The translations under genes and the position numbers were made by a program. The notes below the pieces were generated by a model. That model made no database searches. It was not told where the DNA came from and worked only from the letters and a program-made list of their open reading frames with translations. Positions 63,355-64,000 of a stretch of 64,000 nt of DNA are shown here, piece after piece. The DNA is from Brachybacterium ginsengisoli (GTDB taxonomy: Bacteria; Actinomycetota; Actinomycetes; Actinomycetales; Dermabacteraceae). Each line of letters opens with the position of its first letter. The first letter of the stretch is position 1. The stretch covers positions 2,728,001 through 2,792,000 of the forward strand of contig NZ_CP023564.1 in the NCBI RefSeq assembly GCF_002407065.1. The letters run 5' to 3'.

Positions 63355-64000
63355 ATGACCTACACACTCGTGCTGCTCCGCCACGGCGAGAGCGACTGGA
63401 ACGCCAAGAACCTCTTCACCGGCTGGGTCGACGTGGCCCTGACGGAGAAGGGCCGCACGGAGGCCGCCGAGGGCGGCGATCTGCTCAAGGAGGCCGGCAT
63501 CCTGCCGGACGTCGTGCACACCTCCCTGCAGCGCCGCGCCATCATGACCGCGAACCTCGCGCTGGACGCGGCGGACCGCCACTGGATCCCCGTCAAGCGC
63601 GACTGGCGCCTCAACGAGCGCCACTACGGCGCCCTGCAGGGCATGGACAAGGCGGAGATCCGCGAGAAGTACGGCGAGGAGCAGTTCATGGCCTGGCGCC
63701 GCTCCTACGACACCCCGCCGCCCGAGATCGAGTTCGGCTCCGAGTTCTCCCAGGATCAGGACCCGCAGTATGCGGACCTCGGTGACCAGCTGCCGAAGTC
63801 CGAGTGCCTCAAGGACGTCGTCGAGCGCTTCCTGCCGTACTGGGAGGAGGGCATCAAGCCCGACCTCGCCGCCGGGAAGACCGTGCTGATCGCCGCGCAC
63901 GGCAACTCGCTGCGCGCGCTGGTGAAGTACCTCGACGGCATCTCCGACGAGGAGATCTCCGGCCTGAACATCCCCACCGGCCAGCCGCTGGTGTACGAGC
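63355..64000 (+). CDS. gpmA: 2,3-bisphosphoglycerate-dependent phosphoglycerate mutase (partial)
   Basis: The first 215 codons of a phosphoglycerate mutase, cut by the window end; the full protein is about 245 residues. Active-site parts: [20 protein letters not shown] with the phospho-His, [19 protein letters not shown] (substrate Arg and Glu) and [19 protein letters not shown] with the second His. It acts in glycolysis and gluconeogenesis. The start is fixed by the -10 element upstream. Confidence 0.95.
   Translation, partial: MTYTLVLLRHGESDWNAKNLFTGWVDVALTEKGRTEAAEGGDLLKEAGILPDVVHTSLQRRAIMTANLALDAADRHWIPVKRDWRLNERHYGALQGMDKAEIREKYGEEQFMAWRRSYDTPPPEIEFGSEFSQDQDPQYADLGDQLPKSECLKDVVERFLPYWEEGIKPDLAAGKTVLIAAHGNSLRALVKYLDGISDEEISGLNIPTGQPLVYE

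Overview
The window is a gene-dense, very GC-rich stretch of actinobacterial chromosome. Mycothione reductase, CarD, a BldC-type regulator, IdeR, SenX3-RegX3, GuaB1, two LytR-CpsA-Psr (LCP) proteins and several actinobacterial DUF proteins point to a mycothiol-making actinomycete, most likely in the Micrococcales. Gene order and composition remind me of Dermabacteraceae such as Brachybacterium, but that is inference. I see no phage, insertion sequence, CRISPR array or integration scar; the region looks like stable core chromosome. Genes sit on both strands in short operons, many joined by 4-nt ATGA/GTGA overlaps, and strong GC-rich hairpins lie between convergent genes or behind operons.

Layout. 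1-3 kb: the end of an NlpC/P60 peptidase gene, a RibD/DHFR-like reductase, trigger factor with a duplicated Lys/Ala tail, tRNA-Pro and tRNA-Gly. 3-6.5 kb: alkylation repair (Ada-AlkA fusion and Ogt) and a PLP aminotransferase. 6.5-12.5 kb: a methyltransferase, an ABC exporter-like pair, a CarD paralogue, an MFS transporter and an SRPBCC protein. 12.5-20.6 kb: beta-phosphoglucomutase with a GH65 phosphorylase, YihY/BrkB with peptide deformylase, a Rieske lipoprotein, TrmB, an LCP protein and a DUF4235 protein. 20.6-23.5 kb: PhoU and SenX3-RegX3, with a candidate PHO box between them. 23.5-29 kb: a lipoprotein, CarD, a degenerate IspD-like protein, a zinc-ribbon protein, true IspD, an orphan PTS IIB-like protein, IspF and threonine deaminase. 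29-43 kb: GalE, GuaB1, a giant LCP protein, mycothione reductase, a UvrA2/DrrC-like ATPase with an RlmA/TlrB-like methyltransferase, a HAD phosphatase, a membrane protein, a second NlpC/P60 protein and IdeR. 43-53.5 kb: succinyl-CoA ligase, small membrane proteins, a VOC protein, PcrA helicase, a YbhN-like membrane protein and a BldC/hydrolase operon. 53.5-64 kb: DUF3073, PurM, PurF, an operon of PurA, sterol-carrier-like protein, CutC and a membrane protein, a DUF3151 protein, a phosphotransferase, Dtd, a Gph-like phosphatase and the start of phosphoglycerate mutase.

Recurrent logic. About twenty genes have a TANNNT-type -10 hexamer ending 6-7 nt before the start codon and no Shine-Dalgarno sequence, so leaderless transcription appears common. 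This also settles several start codons.

Most original observations: an IspD pseudoenzyme directly behind carD, with the true ispD inverted nearby; a second full-length CarD; a Glu at CarD position 47, where M. tuberculosis has Arg; a three-unit 11-nt PHO box facing phoU; an orphan PTS IIB-like protein coupled to ispF; a UvrA2/RlmA-like pair; and a recent 105-bp duplication in the trigger factor tail. No single multi-gene system here is one I can call entirely new.
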